This document shows, in pieces, positions 23,046 to 35,931 of a stretch of 64,000 nucleotides of DNA. The DNA comes from Albifimbria verrucaria (Eukaryota > Ascomycota > Sordariomycetes > Hypocreales > Stachybotryaceae). Within the stretch, counting starts at the first letter, position 1, and each line of letters begins with the position of its first letter. The notes under the pieces were generated by a model. It ran no database searches. It was not told the origin of the DNA and was given only the letters and a program-made list of their open reading frames with translations. The stretch lies in NCBI GenBank assembly GCA_020081605.1, contig JAHREC010000049.1, forward strand, positions 1,674,001 to 1,738,000, read 5' to 3'. Made by a program: the position numbers and the translations under genes.

Positions 23046-24852
23046 ATGGAGCCTTTCACTCAATCACAGTGGCCGGCATGGGCATACTCCGGGCTTGATC
23101 CCTTCAGCTATAACCAAATGCAAGCCTATCCCACATATCTCGCCGACTCCATTGAGGCCGCATACCAGTCCCACCAACAACATTTGGTTCACCACCACCA
23201 AATGTCTAGGACGACAGAATCGAAACCCCGCCTGTCGAAGGAAGAGGTGGAGATCCTCGAGGCTGAGTTCCAAAAGAACCACAAGCCGAACAGCAGTACT
23301 AAGAAGGCTCTTGCGGAGTCTATGAGAGTTGACAATGCTCGAATCAACGTACTGAACCCTTTTCACCCCATCTCTTGATCTGACTAACGGAGTTTCAGAA
23401 TTGGTTCCAAAACAGACGTGCTAGAGAGAAGAAGGAAAACAACATCCGGGCCTACGAAGCTAGGCAGAAACTCGAGAAGGAAAAGATGGGTGCAGCCTCA
23501 GAATCTGTGTCCGGTGACGAGACCCAGCACGATTTTGTTGCCTCCAGCGCACCATTCCCCGATCCGCAGAAGCCACACATGGCGAAGACGTTCTCAGAGT
23601 CCTCCCCAGCAAGCTCAACCTCTGATAGCCAAAGTGAGACTGGACCTAGCATGGGCGAGGAACAGGATTGCTCCTCATCTCAAATCTCTGTATCTGGTCA
23701 TCCCACAGATGAGTTGGCCTCATCCGACGGCGAAGGTCTTTCGCCAAAGCTTGAGCAACAGTCGAGCCATGGCACTCAGTTGGGTGGCTACCTCGAGGGT
23801 CCAGCATCCATGTCAGCCTTGCAAGCTTCAGACATTCCGCTTCAGACTTTCGGATCATTAGAGGCTCTTCAAAACAAGGGTTCGGAGTACCTTCTGGACT
23901 CTTACCAGCCCTTTATTGGAGACGATGGATCTGAGGATCTTAGCCAGTCCTTCCCAACACCAACTTTCTCTGCTGGACAAGCGTTCCTCAACAATTCGTT
24001 GCTGCAGAACACTATCGATCTGCAGGAGTCGATTGAACAAGAGGATGAGTTCTCTTCTGAATCAGACCTCGGTGCTGCCATGCAACTGAAAACCCCTCCA
24101 GTTATGGACATCGCTTCCCGTCGGAACCGCAGACCGCCACCACTGTCCATCAATGGCTCGCGAAGCTATTCTTACAACGTCCCTAAAACAGCAGTGGACC
24201 TGTCCAAGCGAGGTCAATACGGCAACACTATGCGCCGCGTTGCATCTGTGAACGGAATGGTGCGAATTGCCAAGCCCTCTTCTGGAACACCCCGAAGTCC
24301 CTTCACTGAGCGCAAGGCCGAGGGACTGTTGCAGCTGAACCGATCGCCCAACATGAATGGGCCAAAGGCTCCATTGCTCCACCAACGCCCAACACTCCAA
24401 TTGTTTCCGCGCACCTGAGTGTCGAGGATGCTGTCGCTTCTGCGGGGCTCTCTCTCAATGAAAAGGCTCCGTTCTCCAACATGGTTGTCCAGGATCCAAC
24501 TCTGCGAACACCACCCACAACACCTGGCATCATGGATCATCTCTTCAATATGAATGCTGCGTATGAATCATCACTGTCTGATGAGCCACTGGCTACGCCG
24601 GGTCTCGGACGTTTCCCGGAGAGTTCGAGATTCCCGACACCTCAACTGCAGTTCCTGGCTACCTCGCAAATGACTGCACCAGTCAGCCCGACACCCTCTC
24701 TACGCTCCTAACATGGGTCCGGCTTACTTCGGATATGCCGGGGTAATGCCGAGTACAACTGGTCGGAGGCAACTACATCGGCCAGGTCCTCGCCAGGTCA
24801 GAATTCGCAGCGAATGCAGTTCATGAACATGACAGCCTCCAACTTCTCATGA
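23046..24852 (+). CDS. Homeodomain transcription factor
   Basis: The homeodomain spans about residues 55-115. Helix 1 lies in EEVEILEAEFQKNH, and helix 3 reads NARINNWFQNRRAREKKE with the invariant W48, F49, N51 and R53. The intron 23349-23398 splits helix 3 just before NWFQN; exon 1 is exactly 101 codons. The rest is Ser/Pro/Gln-rich and disordered, as in fungal homeobox regulators of conidiation and development, ending in a MQFMNMTASNFS tail at TGA 24850-24852 (about 585 residues). Frame changes lie near 24365, 24700 and 24740. The middle one needs an added base or two lost bases. The protein is nuclear and DNA-binding, probably at TAAT-like sites. It could be the HTF1/HOX2 ortholog of Fusarium and Magnaporthe, but I cannot decide this from memory. 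Confidence 0.9.
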
Positions 24853-25707
24853 GGCGAGAATGCGAGTGGTCATCACACGCATCTACTTGCTATGCATCAT
24901 TTCCATCATTTGTCGTTTTTGATGAGATTAGCGTTGCTCTTGATACGGTTTACTGCACGTGCTGCTATGCCCTGCATTTTATAGCGATGTTTTACTCGAC
25001 GGTAGGCCTCTGGGCCTTGTATACTAAGCAACAGAATTTACTCATGTCTACGGGAAATCAATGAAGAAAAAAGGTGGATGTAGGTGGTCCTCTGCTTTCC
25101 TGAAAGGGCCGGTTGGGGGCATGAAAAGGTGGTGTTACTCAAGGCCAGGCATGCTACGGTATAATGTAATTGGATGGCCACCTTGTTTAGGTGGACGGGG
25201 CGTACCGGAATGGGAGCGAAGCGAATGCCTTGGGTTGTTGTATGAGAAAGAACAAGACTTGCCAACTTATTTTGGTTGCATCTACAGTACGGAATACAGT
25301 AGTACACGAATATCACAGAAATGCCAGACCAAGCTGTAACATGTTCCGGTGATTATAAGTTGCTCATGTGAAAGAAGGAGGACAGAGTTGGTATAAGGAC
25401 AGTCACAATGCCTCCCTTGCCTACCTCAGAGTATCTGCATGGCCATGGTGGGAATGTGAGAAGGAGTCGACGACGAGGTAAACTTCGCCGCTGGGGCAGT
25501 GCGAGCCCAACACCATGATTTTGCCAAGAAGCCGAGGGAGGGGGAGCAGCGGTGATCCCTGGGCAACGGCGGGGAACACCTCCCGGCTTATCTTGTGGTG
25601 GCTGCCTCGATTTGAACAATTGTAGAGAGATAACCCGAGCCCTCGCGATCAAAGTGGCGTCGGGGTGAAGCGGCATTGCAGCGTCCATGGGGTCTCGCCC
25701 ATGGCTC

Positions 25708-25737
25708 GTGGTGGTGGTGTTGGTGTTGGTGTTGGTG
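25708..25737 (+). repeat. GGT/GGTGTT simple repeat
   Basis: GTGGTGGTGGTG passes into three GTTGGT units. This is an intergenic microsatellite. Confidence 0.8.
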
Positions 25738-27591
25738 AGCAAGGGGACAACAACGAACTACACTTACACGCCTCCGAGCGCCAGACGCGGGCGTTCGACA
25801 CGGAATTGGTCCCCTAATCCCACCTCTGCTGACCCTTGGGCTTGCTCACTTCCACTACGTAAGGATGTCGGCCCAGACTTAGCGCTACGGTCAAGAGGCG
25901 TCCGGAAGTCCCAGGTCCAAGGCAGCCAGAACCCGTTCCACGCCACCATTCCAGTTCCCTCAGAGCAAGGTTTCCACAGGGTTGACGCCAGCGGAAGGGA
26001 ACCCAAAGCCACTTGGAAAGGGCTCCACGTTGGGCAGCCTTCTAGGCTGTCTCATACAGGCTGGCGGCGAAGAATCCAAGAAGCCGGTAGCGAAGGACCG
26101 GAAATTCGGTAACTCAAGGTTTTCCTATCAACGGGTGCGAGGTGTGGATTAGAGTACTGGAATGTAAAAGGACCCCGAACATGAGCTTTCAACGTCACAG
26201 TGATGGCTAAAGATAGCCGTAGTACCGTACGTAAAACGAAGAATACCTACGTATTCAGGTAGGTAGATAATTCGTGAGCAAAGTGTGTCAGTAAAGTCGG
26301 GGCCCAAGAAACCTGGGTTCAGGTCGGGGTTCAGGTTTGGGCCTAAGCATATCCCCAGGCCCGGCTCTTGTCTTCGCCTTCATCCGTCGGGGGTGACTTT
26401 GCGCTTTTGGGGCGATTGGCACACCCAACAAACCCAGGCGAGACCCAAAAGAGAATGAGACGGATTGCTTTGGGGGATCGCTGTGCTGATCTGGTGGCCA
26501 TCAGTGAGCTAAATGACGGCCATATCCGTGGTACAAGCCCAAAGCAGTAAGCAAGTACCCGGGTGAAGCCCAGACCAAGGCCGATCATTTACCAGGTTGA
26601 GTTCAGCTTTCAACTACACAACACCGGGGCACTTTTGCGGTGCACGCAGGTACAGCGCCATGGTGGGATCAGAAGGAAGTACAGGGCATCGAGGATCAAG
26701 AAGGATGGAGAGAAGCATTGGGTTTATGCTTAGCATGTGTCTCGGCCGAAGCCAGTTCCCACGGCCAATTCGGCACTACGGCACTGAGTGTACCGTACCA
26801 TCGGAGCCGCAGGTTCACTTTCTTGGGTGTCCCCCAATCGAGATGGGTGACGGCACTGTACTGTACGGATCTTCCAGTCAAGGGTACAGAGGGCGATCAC
26901 AAGCGCGGGTTTAACAGAGCTCCTGGGGAATTTTTGGTCAAGGCCGCCAGTTCCGCAGCGTGGAGACAAGGCGGACGGGCGATGGCGGATCCGCACGCGG
27001 GGCTGCGGGGCAAGATTTGCAAAATATCCCGGGTCGACGACGTCAATTGACCTGAAGCAAGCTCATGATGCAGTACGGTACAGCGCAGTGCAGTTGCAAT
27101 ACTTGGCTTTAATCCCACCTCGGTCCGAACTGTACTGTCATCAAGCTTTTTATGCTTGTGCATTACATTTAGCTTGGTGCACATGGAAGAGGGTGGCCAT
27201 TTAACCTACAGACTTACAGTTGGGCCGGCATCAAATGGACTGGAGTTGGGGATGGACAGACTGAAGCTACGCGATAATTTTTAATAAGCTTTAAGAACGT
27301 GATGCAGTGTGAAGCTCTGATTGCATGCCTAGTCCAAAGGAGCTGACCGATGTTGAAATCAGGAGTCGCGTCTGTTTGGCGTGTTTGTTTACCCGTCCGT
27401 CTCTATTGCACTTACAAAGACGATGACAGAATCAGCAGAATAACCAATGTGATGTGAATGATGTAAGTGGTGTGGGCGTGTGCGTGTCTAATTGACATGG
27501 CTTTAATGTGGCTGGTGGCAGCAGCGGGGCTCGCCTCAGCCACACCATGTATACGGAGCACTCTGGCCCATTTCGTCACCACCGCGCATTT

Positions 27592-27597
27592 ACGCGT
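27592..27597. promoter_or_regulatory. Candidate MluI cell-cycle box (ACGCGT) of SLD3
   Basis: ACGCGT lies 196 bases before the SLD3 ATG. In yeasts this palindrome binds MBF (Mbp1/Swi6 type) and drives G1/S transcription of replication genes. A 6-base site is expected by chance about once in 4 kb, so this is suggestive only. Confidence 0.35.
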
Positions 27598-27792
27598 CTG
27601 GAAAAACCGACCCACATGAACTTTTTGTGGCACATGCTGCTGGCTTCACGACAGTATGCCTGCATCTTCGATATCGGCCAAGTATATATCAACAATAATT
27701 CATTCGCCCAAACAGACTTGCTTGCATCTTATGTGTTAGAACACTATACTTCAGAATCATGTCACGCATCGGATGACCTGCTCTCTTCGTTC

Positions 27793-30731
27793 ATGTCCTC
27801 TTCCGCTGTGCTCGACGCAGACGCGTCGCGTCCACAGTCTGGTATCCTCACGCCGAGCTCAGAAGGCAGTTTGAACCGTCACGATGCTGTCGTCAACCCA
27901 GAGAGTCGCAAGAGGAAGCGGGCTGACTCTGTTGCTCTTGAGCACCTCCTAAGGCCCTCGATTGCCATCAAGGTGGGCTTTCACTTCCTCAATCTTGCCG
28001 TGAAAGGGCGCCTAACGATTCATTTCTCGCTAGCCCCATCCTCCCAACCTGCAAATCCAGCCTCGTATATTGCAACCCTTGATGCTGCTTCCTCGAAAAT
28101 ACCTCTCACTCTCATCGATCGATTTCGGCACCGGCGTCTCAGACTTCTCCGGCCGTCTGGTGGAATCTCATATCAAAATTCTAGACTTGGAGAGCCGAGT
28201 GGGCTCAGCTTCAAGCGTGCTTATTGCACGGTACGACGTGAAAGGGACCGTGTTCGCTCTCGAGAGATATGACGGTGGACAAGGCCTGTACATGGCATGC
28301 CAGATCGGTGACTGGGTCGACCTGCAAAGTCTGAAGCAGCATGCTTTCGCCGTTTCGCACGACCGTATACAGCCTATCAAATTGGAAACCATCGACCGCC
28401 CTCTATCCACAGCAATCATCACCCCTCATCTGCACAAAGAGCAGAAAAGAAACAAGCCGCCATTGAGGCTATACAGTCGCTTGTCAAGAAGCGAGCTAGG
28501 TCCGAGTCAGTTTCTCTCTTCAACGAACTGCCTAGGTTGGATAGTATAGCAGACCGAGAAGAGCCGCTCCCTAAATTGCCGTCATCTGATAGCTGCGCTG
28601 TCCCACAAGTACATACAACTGAAGCCGTGCCACCCCATGCTCAGCTTCCGGTGGTGAGCACAGAGAACCTCCCCGATGAGCCTCAACAATCGGCGGAGGC
28701 CTTATTTGACAACATCCGAGTGCAATACTTTGAAGCACTCTATAAGTCGATGGTAGGCTCTATCATAACTTCTATTTCTGTCCATGGTTGACTCGTCTAG
28801 GGTTCATTGGCATATTTCGCGAAAGGCCCCTATCACGAGCTCGCTCTGCTTTCCACTTGGACTTGGAGGCAAACCTAGACATGGCTGATCTGGTTGACTT
28901 CTTGAAAAGTCTGATATTGACGACAGTCCAGATTGACCAGAAATATCGCCAGACTGTACCGGACATTGTGGGAAAAATGAAGACTGATGTTGAAAGCTCT
29001 GATGAAGGACGGAAGCGGAAGCGAAAATCGAAGAAGATGAAGCTTGGGAAAGACGGCCTCTATCCAACTGAAGACGAGCATATACGTGCATGGTGGACTG
29101 CTAACCAGCCTGATCTCAAGGACGGGGAAGCAACTATCACGGCTGCCTCCATCAGATCACATACGTCTCTCCTTCGAACTCGAGAGACGCAGTTACAAAT
29201 GATTCTGATCCTAGAGATCCTGGCTCTGGAGCCCTCAAAGCGGCCGAAGAAACCCAGGAGACGAACCTCCCAACGCTTCCTGGAGTGGAGGAATCACAAG
29301 AATCTTCTACTCCTGTGCCCTCGAAACGACGAAACAAGCACAACCTCCCTGTTCTCCTCGAAGTACATGCTGACCGTCTAACCATTTGGCAATCGATTGC
29401 CACTGATGAACAACTCATTTTGGAAGACTCCTAAGCAGCAAACATGTCTTTTGAAAGCCAGACCCAGCAAAAGCCATCGTCGGAGCCTCTGAAGGACTTT
29501 TGTGTAGATGTAATTCTACCATTGTACGTAACAAAATCTAGCCATATACTTCCTTACACCGACTAATGAAACTCTTAGCTTCTCTGCTCGCTTACCGACT
29601 GTCTGCGACGCTATAAACCGCAAGCTGGGAGGTCCAGTCATTGCTCCTTCGTCAAAACTGAAGTCACGAAGCCGTCACTCAAGCAAGCGTGAACAAAAGC
29701 CTGGCACGGCAGCAAAGCGTCCATCACTGCCAAATGCGCCGCGGACTTTGCAACGGGCTCTATCAACAGAGCAGCAACATCGTCGGAGTATTTCAAGAGG
29801 CCTGAGTAACATGATCGCACTCATGCGATCGGCGACATCTACGACAATCCCAAGCTTCAAGCGCGAAGGAGTGAATCATTTACAGCAAGAACTATGTCTG
29901 GTGGTGATCAACCAGAGCCCGACACTCGTTCCCTAGTACGGAGCAACACTATCGCTGGCGTAGAGGATGCGAAGGCCAGGAAGAAAGCCATGGTCGAGGC
30001 GGAGCTGAAAGATGCTATATCTGCATTGAGAAAGCCTAACAGAGATGTGGTTGGCAAAGCATTGGCGGAAGCTGCTGAGCGCCGGGCTACCACAAGCTCA
30101 TCAGCTAAGAGTGAGTCGATTCTATTCTGCTGTGATGTCTGAAGCCGCCTACTAACCCACGCTATAGAAATCAAGAAGCCTGTGCGCGTCACCTCCTCAA
30201 CAATTCAAGTTAAGGCTACTCCAACGAATAGACGGTTCAAGGACATGTTAGGCATGCCCACTGCAGGGGTGACGAGTGTTCCATCAGTCGGCATGGAGGA
30301 AGTTATTCCGCCTTCAAGTGTTGGAACACTGGTGCCATCGACAGTTTCCCGACGAAGCCACTGGGATGTTGCACCAAGAAACACCTCGCCATCAAGGGAA
30401 GCGATAGAAAGCACACCCATGAAGCCGTTGAAATACTCAAACGTATCTCAACAAGCCGTGGGATTGGAATCTGCAATACCGATGTCGTCCCCAGCGATGG
30501 ATAGAACTTGGATATCCCCGATCGTCTTCCACGGTCAACAAGCCCCGTTGCACCGCTCAGGCGGCTTGATTTTTCTGCTTCTCGGAGCACCATGGTGCAG
30601 GAAAGTCCTGTTAAGGCCTCTGCATTGGAACGGATGCCTCCCCACACCAGCGCTCCGCAAGAGTCGAAAGGGAGGAAATGTCAATATATCAGAAATTGGG
30701 TTGGGATGATGACTTGGATGACTTGTTATGA
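27793..30731 (+). CDS. SLD3: DNA replication regulator Sld3
   Basis: Sld3 loads Cdc45 onto MCM2-7 at origins and is a key CDK target in firing. The N-terminus has SRKRKRADS, then RPSIAIK-PHPPNLQIQPR. The central Cdc45-binding Sld3 domain carries the conserved SHTSLLRTRETQLQMILILE, then DFCVDVILPFFSARLP. The tail has PGTAAKRPSLPNAPRTLQRA, AMVEAELKDAISALRKPNR, IPPSSV and the family ending LGWDDDLDDLL. Ser/Thr-Pro sites in the C-terminal half (TSPSR, SSPA) are candidate CDK sites. Introns are 27973-28033, 28753-28800, 29524-29578 and 30111-30167. Frame breaks lie near 28450, 28825, 29230, 29875, 30510 and 30680, plus an in-frame TAA at 29432-29434 that one missing base does not explain. With the breaks bridged it is about 900 residues, typical of filamentous fungi. 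Confidence 0.85.
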
Positions 30732-30918
30732 AGCCCAGATACGGGAATCTGGAGCAAGGGAGTGCATTGGCGTCAGCGCATTTGAACTAAGTCTACACTT
30801 TTGAAGGGCGACATGGGCAACGATAGCATGGGCGGCGTTGATATGAATTTGCATTGATCTGTCTAGGTAATGCTGTTGATGGAACAGCAATTGGGGGCTG
30901 TATGAAGTTCATCATCCG

Positions 30919-32779
30919 CTATGTAGCTATAGATTGTACCATAACTGTGGGCAATTCTCTGATATCCACGTGTTCCTGTGATGCTAGGTCCACCACACGA
31001 ATGGCCTCTACTCCAACGAGGCCCTCCTGCAAAGCCATAAACTGCAACTCAACAACGTGACAGGCACCCGAGGCCAGGGGCCCTACTCTTGTATCTGCAC
31101 TTAAACAAATGACGTCGGGTGAGTCCACGAGCGAGGCCCTCTGCATTGCATGTAACACATTTTCATCTACGAATGCATCTGCAATCTCTGTTTCTCCCCG
31201 CCGCCTGGATGCGGTGGAAGGGGTCGCATAGGACGCACCTCATTTCGTCGGCGCTTTGGAATGGCAACAAGAGCAAGCTTTCGAGGGGTCGAGAATTACT
31301 ATCGGCTGAGCGGTTGACGATGTAGACCGTCCAAGAAAAGATATCGCCTAGGCGGATTGGCTCTTTAGGGCCGGTGAACGACATGGTAATTCCAAGATCC
31401 GGAATATTTGTCTCGGTGTTAGCTGTGGCCGCCTCAAGAGCGGGAAGAGCATCGGGGCGAGTCAGAGAAGGGATTTGAGTGGGGTAACGGCTTGAGGGCC
31501 ACTGATGGATAGTTGTGATGGGCGATGCGAGCGTTGGATGCCGGATCCAGCTGCTGGTCCGAAACCTGGGTTTACAGGCGTGGTGAAGTCGAGCATTGTG
31601 GTCCATGACATGTTGAGACGAGGTGTGCAGACGTCCGGCGTAACCTGGACAGAGGCAGAGATGGAGATGTCAAGTTCTCTGGTAGGGTTCTTGGGCGTGA
31701 CATCGAGTTCGTGAGGTTTGATGTGGTAGAGGAATGTTATGTGATCATGAGAGACGCACGCTAGAGGAAGCTTCATGGCCGCATCATCATTCAGGTTGAA
31801 GATGGTGCAGTCTGGAACCGAAAGATCAATCTTGTCAAGAAGAACCTCGCAATCGACGTGGGGCGTGAAGTCTACTTCAAGTAGGGCAACGATAGAAGAG
31901 CTGGCAGGGGCTGTATTCGGGCGAGAGAAGCGTATCCGTGTGTGGACGACAGCAAATATGGTCAGCTGCAACTGCTGTCGTGCCCTGAGATGCCTAATGT
32001 GATCTTGTTGCTGCGTCACCGGAGCCACCCTCGACACACGCAGCGCTGAGAGTCGAGGCTTGACTCCGTGCAAGGCCGGGTCGTTGCCAAAGGATTCGAG
32101 GAGGTTCAGCCCGGCAGGCAACCCGCTATGGAGATAGCCGCTTCCTCTGGGGTTGAGCTCGGCCGTGACCTCTGGCTTGAGGCCGGCAAAGGCGGAAAAG
32201 ACGACAGACGGGTTGACAAGTCGTACGCGAGGACGGGATAACGATACCGGGACTTTCCACACGGCGTAAATATGATGGGCTGGCTCATCCCTGATTCGCT
32301 GGTCTGCTCATCCACGATGAGTAGGGGAGCTCCGACATCCTGCACGTTTCCCACAAAGATAGTGTCGCTAACGGCTGCGCTGTTTCTATCGGGAGGGCTG
32401 CTATTCACGATTTGAGCCTCCAACGAAATCACCAATCGGCTCAGATGAGACCGGAAAATGGGCTCTTCCAGCCATGGCGATTTCAATATGAGTAGAACAT
32501 CGACGGTTTCATCTACCGACCGCATTAGCTTCCTCGATGGAACCCCTCATGCTCAATGAGACTCGTATACATACCGAAAAAGAGGAAGTCTCGCTGGGGT
32601 ATCGACTCAATGGAGTTCTCGCCGTCCTCGATCCTCTTTAGAGCGGCTTCAAGTTTCACATCTGTCTCTGCAGGCACACAGTAGGTCAAGTATGCCTGGT
32701 CGGCGAAGACGGTACTTGGGTCCTGGTCTATGCTAGGACCAGACAGCTCATCTGGCGCCACTGCATCGTCCTTGTGCAT
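30919..32779 (-). CDS. TRS65: TRAPPII complex subunit Trs65
   Basis: Trs65 belongs to TRAPPII, the exchange factor for Ypt31/32-type Rabs at the late Golgi. Family landmarks: QAYLTYCVP and PQRDFLFF-DETVDVLLILK near the N-terminus; AVWKVPVSLSRPR; LIALLEVDFTPH-like IVALLEVDFTPHVDCEV; HDHITFLYHI; MSWTTMLDFTTPVNPGFG; SHRPSQLSISG; MSFTGP...FSWTVYIVNRS; and the C-terminal SADTRVGPLASGACHVVEL with EAIRVVDL and EHVDIRELP. The latter is an Ig-like beta domain. The intron 32513-32574 (GTATGT..GTAG) joins FF to DETVD. Frame breaks lie near 32255, 31490 and 31190. The start is uncertain: ATG 32779 gives a sensible N-terminus, but another short frame opens at 32981. It converges with SLD3, leaving 187 bases between the stops. 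Confidence 0.85.
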
Positions 32780-33224
32780 CTTTCCTCAAGAGTCATCTGC
32801 TGCCACTGCAACAGATATTGATGGGATCCAAGTTTAGGACGGGCTTGTCCATCTCCTGACAATCGTCGTCTGGGTTGACAATCCAGGGTGCAGGGAAGTA
32901 GCTCCCCGCCAAGCGCTGGTGTGAGGTACATGCCAAAAGGTACCTTGTCAAAGAGCCAGAGCCACTGGCAGCTACAGCCAAACTTGCTTAGTTCCGCTTA
33001 GATGCATAGGTAAGCATTTAACGCGATCTGGGTCCTTGCCTTTCCAAAAATATGCCATTTGCAAAATCACTACCAGGCCTCACACGAGACAAAGCTGGAG
33101 CCTGCACGTTTGCTCGCCGCCGCCAGCACCAGCAACCCCGGAGCGCATCTCCACACGGCGCCGGCCCAATCGCATAGAGGTGACTTAGCAGAGGCAGCGT
33201 CTCGAAGCAATACGCGACGACACG
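32780..33224. other. Divergent promoter of TRS65 and PRP40
   Basis: A 445-base region between divergent starts. It may also encode a few extra N-terminal residues of Trs65. No other gene is seen. Confidence 0.45.
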
Positions 33225-35931
33225 ATGAACGGTTTCGGAAGCCCGTATGGCCAAGCGCCTTCGGCCTGGCAGGAGCACCAAACGCCAGACGGACGAGCCT
33301 ACTACTACAACAGCGCCACCAAGGTTACGCAATGGACGAAGCCGGAGGACTTGATGACGCCTGCTGAGGTAGGGAACCCTTGAATTGTTGCATTGTTGCA
33401 TAGCTGTAGAACACTAACGGCTAACATTGTTCCTTCTCCAGCGCGCTCTAGCCAACCAACCCTGGAAAGAATACACTGCCGAGGGAGGACGGAAGTACTG
33501 GTATAATACCGAAACAAAGCAGAGCTCATGGGAAATGCCCGATGCGTACAAGGCCGCCCTAGGTGCCTCCGCGCCAGCCAGCTCGATTCCTCAGAACCCA
33601 CACTTGCCTGCTGGTCCTGCTAATGGAGCATACGACCAACAGCGTGATTATCGCGACCGGGATCGTGAGCGCGACCGTGACCGTGACCGAGACCGAGACA
33701 GAGACCGTGACCGCGATCGTGACCGTGATCGCGATCTTATCCCCGAGTCGCGCCATCTCGCCTACCCTACCGACCCGAAGGTCCAGGCTTTTGTGCCAGC
33801 GACTAATGACCCTGAATACGCTACTCCCGAGGAAGCGGAGGCAGCCTTTACAAAGCTGCTAAAGCGAGGCGGAGTCCAACCGGACTGGACATGGGAGCAG
33901 GCCATTCGTGCCGTTGCTAAAGACCCGCAATTCCGAGCAATCAAGAACCCAAAGGACAGAAGGCTTGCTTTCGAGAAGTACTGCCAGGACATGATCGTCC
34001 AAGACAAAGAGCGTGCGAAAGAAAGGCTAACTAAGCTGCGTACTGATTTTGAAACAATGCTCAAGCGACACCCCGAGATCACCCATTATACTCGTTGGAA
34101 AACCGCTCGCCCTATGATTGAGGGTGAGACCATCTTCCGTTCCACCAATGACGAGAACGAAAGGCGGCAGTTGTTCGAGGAGTACATCATCGGACTCAAC
34201 AAGGCACATAATGAGCGACGAACCACTATGCGCAAGACAGCCATGGATGGTCTGATTGAACTCCTACCCAAGCTGAACCTGGAGCCATACACTCGCTGGT
34301 CTGATGCCCAAGACATCATCTCATCGACCACACCTTTTCAGAATGACGAGAAGTATAAGACTCTCAGCCAGTTCGATATCCTGACCGCTTTTCAAAATCA
34401 CATGAAGGCTTTAGAGCGTGCATTCAACGACTCCAAGCAAGAGGAGAAGAATAAGAAGTTCCGCAAGGAACGCAAGAACAGGGATGCTTTCAGAACACTC
34501 TTGGACGAGCTTCGCCGAGACGGAAAGATTAACGCGGGCAGCAAGTGGAGCCAAATCCTACCTTTATTTGAAAAAGACGAACGATACACCAATATGGCTG
34601 GCCAGGGCGGTTCAACCCCCAAGAACTCTTCTGGGATGTTGTGGAAGAGGAGGAGCGCAGCCTTCGAGTTCCCAGAAATGATGTTCTCGATGTTCTTGAA
34701 GTGAGACCTTCCTTTTAGTCCCCACCGAGATTTGTGTTTGCTAACATTGGCGTAGGACAAGCGGTTTGAGTTAACTCCCACAACTGATTTGGAGGAATTT
34801 CTGACCTTGATGAACGATGACCGGCGTACTGCTAACATTGATCGTGATATTCTTAAAATCATTTTTGAACGAGTAAGTCCTTAATTACGGCCCTACTGAT
34901 ATTTGACTAACGAAGTTCAGCTCCGAGAAAAACGTGCCGCAAAGCGCGATGATGATAGACAGCCTGATCGTCATCAGCGCCGTGCCATTGATGATCTCCG
35001 TACCTTCATTAAGCGTCTTGATCCACCAGTCACTGTCAGTGACACATATGACAAGGTACGACCACGCCTACTCAAATCAGAGGAATTCCAAGCCGTCTCT
35101 TCCGAAGATTTCCGCCGAAGTGCCTTTGATAAGCACATCCGGCGCCTTCGAGAGAAGGACGAGGAAGCAGAACGAAGCCACAAGCGTCGTGATCACGGCT
35201 CAAGTGAGCATGACCTGCACCGTCGCGAGAGGGACCGTTCCCGAGGTGAACGATCACACCGTGGTAGTGGACGCAGCGCAAGACGAAGTCGTACCCCAGA
35301 GATAGACCCCTATGAGGCGGATAGACGCAAGGCAATTGCGGAGCGAGAGCGTAACCACCGAAAATCAACCATGGCAGAGAACTTATTGACCACGGAGCGC
35401 GGCCGGTTGTCGCCACCACCACCGCGCCGGGAGAGAGAACGTGAGCGGGACCGGGACCGCGAGCGTGACAGGGATCGTGAACGCGACCGCGACCGTGATC
35501 GTGAACGTGACAGAGATTATGATCGCCGACCCCGTCCACGACGTGACGACGACGCTTATTACGATCGTGAACGGAGAGATAGAGAGGAAGAGCGTGAGCG
35601 GTTGTATCGCCGTCGCATTGACCGAGGATCATATGACGAACTGCCTTATGGGGACGAACGTCCATCAGCACCTCGACGTCGTCGTCCTGAAGAGGAAGAT
35701 GACTACACCCGCAAAGACTCCAGAGACTCGAAGGTACACCTACCTATAGACCACCAACACCGTCTTCTTTTTAAGAACATTTTACTAACAAACCTTGACA
35801 GAGGGTCAAAAGAGATCGCACCCTGAACGCACTCCACAACAAGAGGCACCTCGTGCTAAGTCTCCAGAGCCTCCTGCTGCCCGGGACGTACGCAGTGGTA
35901 GTGAAGAGGGGAAATTGAAGAAGAGGAATGA
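33225..35931 (+). CDS. PRP40: U1 snRNP-associated splicing factor Prp40
   Basis: Prp40 links the 5' splice site (U1) to the branch-point complex and to the RNA polymerase II tail. Two WW domains are seen at the N-terminus: [26 protein letters not shown], then [23 protein letters not shown]. Several FF domains follow ([53 protein letters not shown]). The C-terminus is a charged Arg/Asp/Glu region with long RD/RE dipeptide runs (33655-33740 and 35440-35530 in DNA), ending GEIEEEE at TGA 35929-35931. Introns are 33369-33441, 34701-34755, 34873-34920, and one from 35734 to about 35810. Single-base losses near 34620, 35822 and 35910 lie in C or G runs. A homology-poor frame running to 36229 is only a read-through. 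Confidence 0.95.

Larger units (their letters stand above)
24853..27792. other. 2.9-kb intergenic region
   Basis: This region holds the 3' UTR of the homeodomain gene and the promoter of SLD3. It has a GGTGTT-type repeat at 25708-25737, a GTAGGTAG motif near 26255, and several GTAC-centred motifs (CTGTACTGTACGG near 26855; AGTACGGTACAG near 27070). No convincing gene is present; a 129-codon frame on the minus strand at 25353-25742 is an artefact of the repeat and of GC-rich DNA. Confidence 0.5.
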
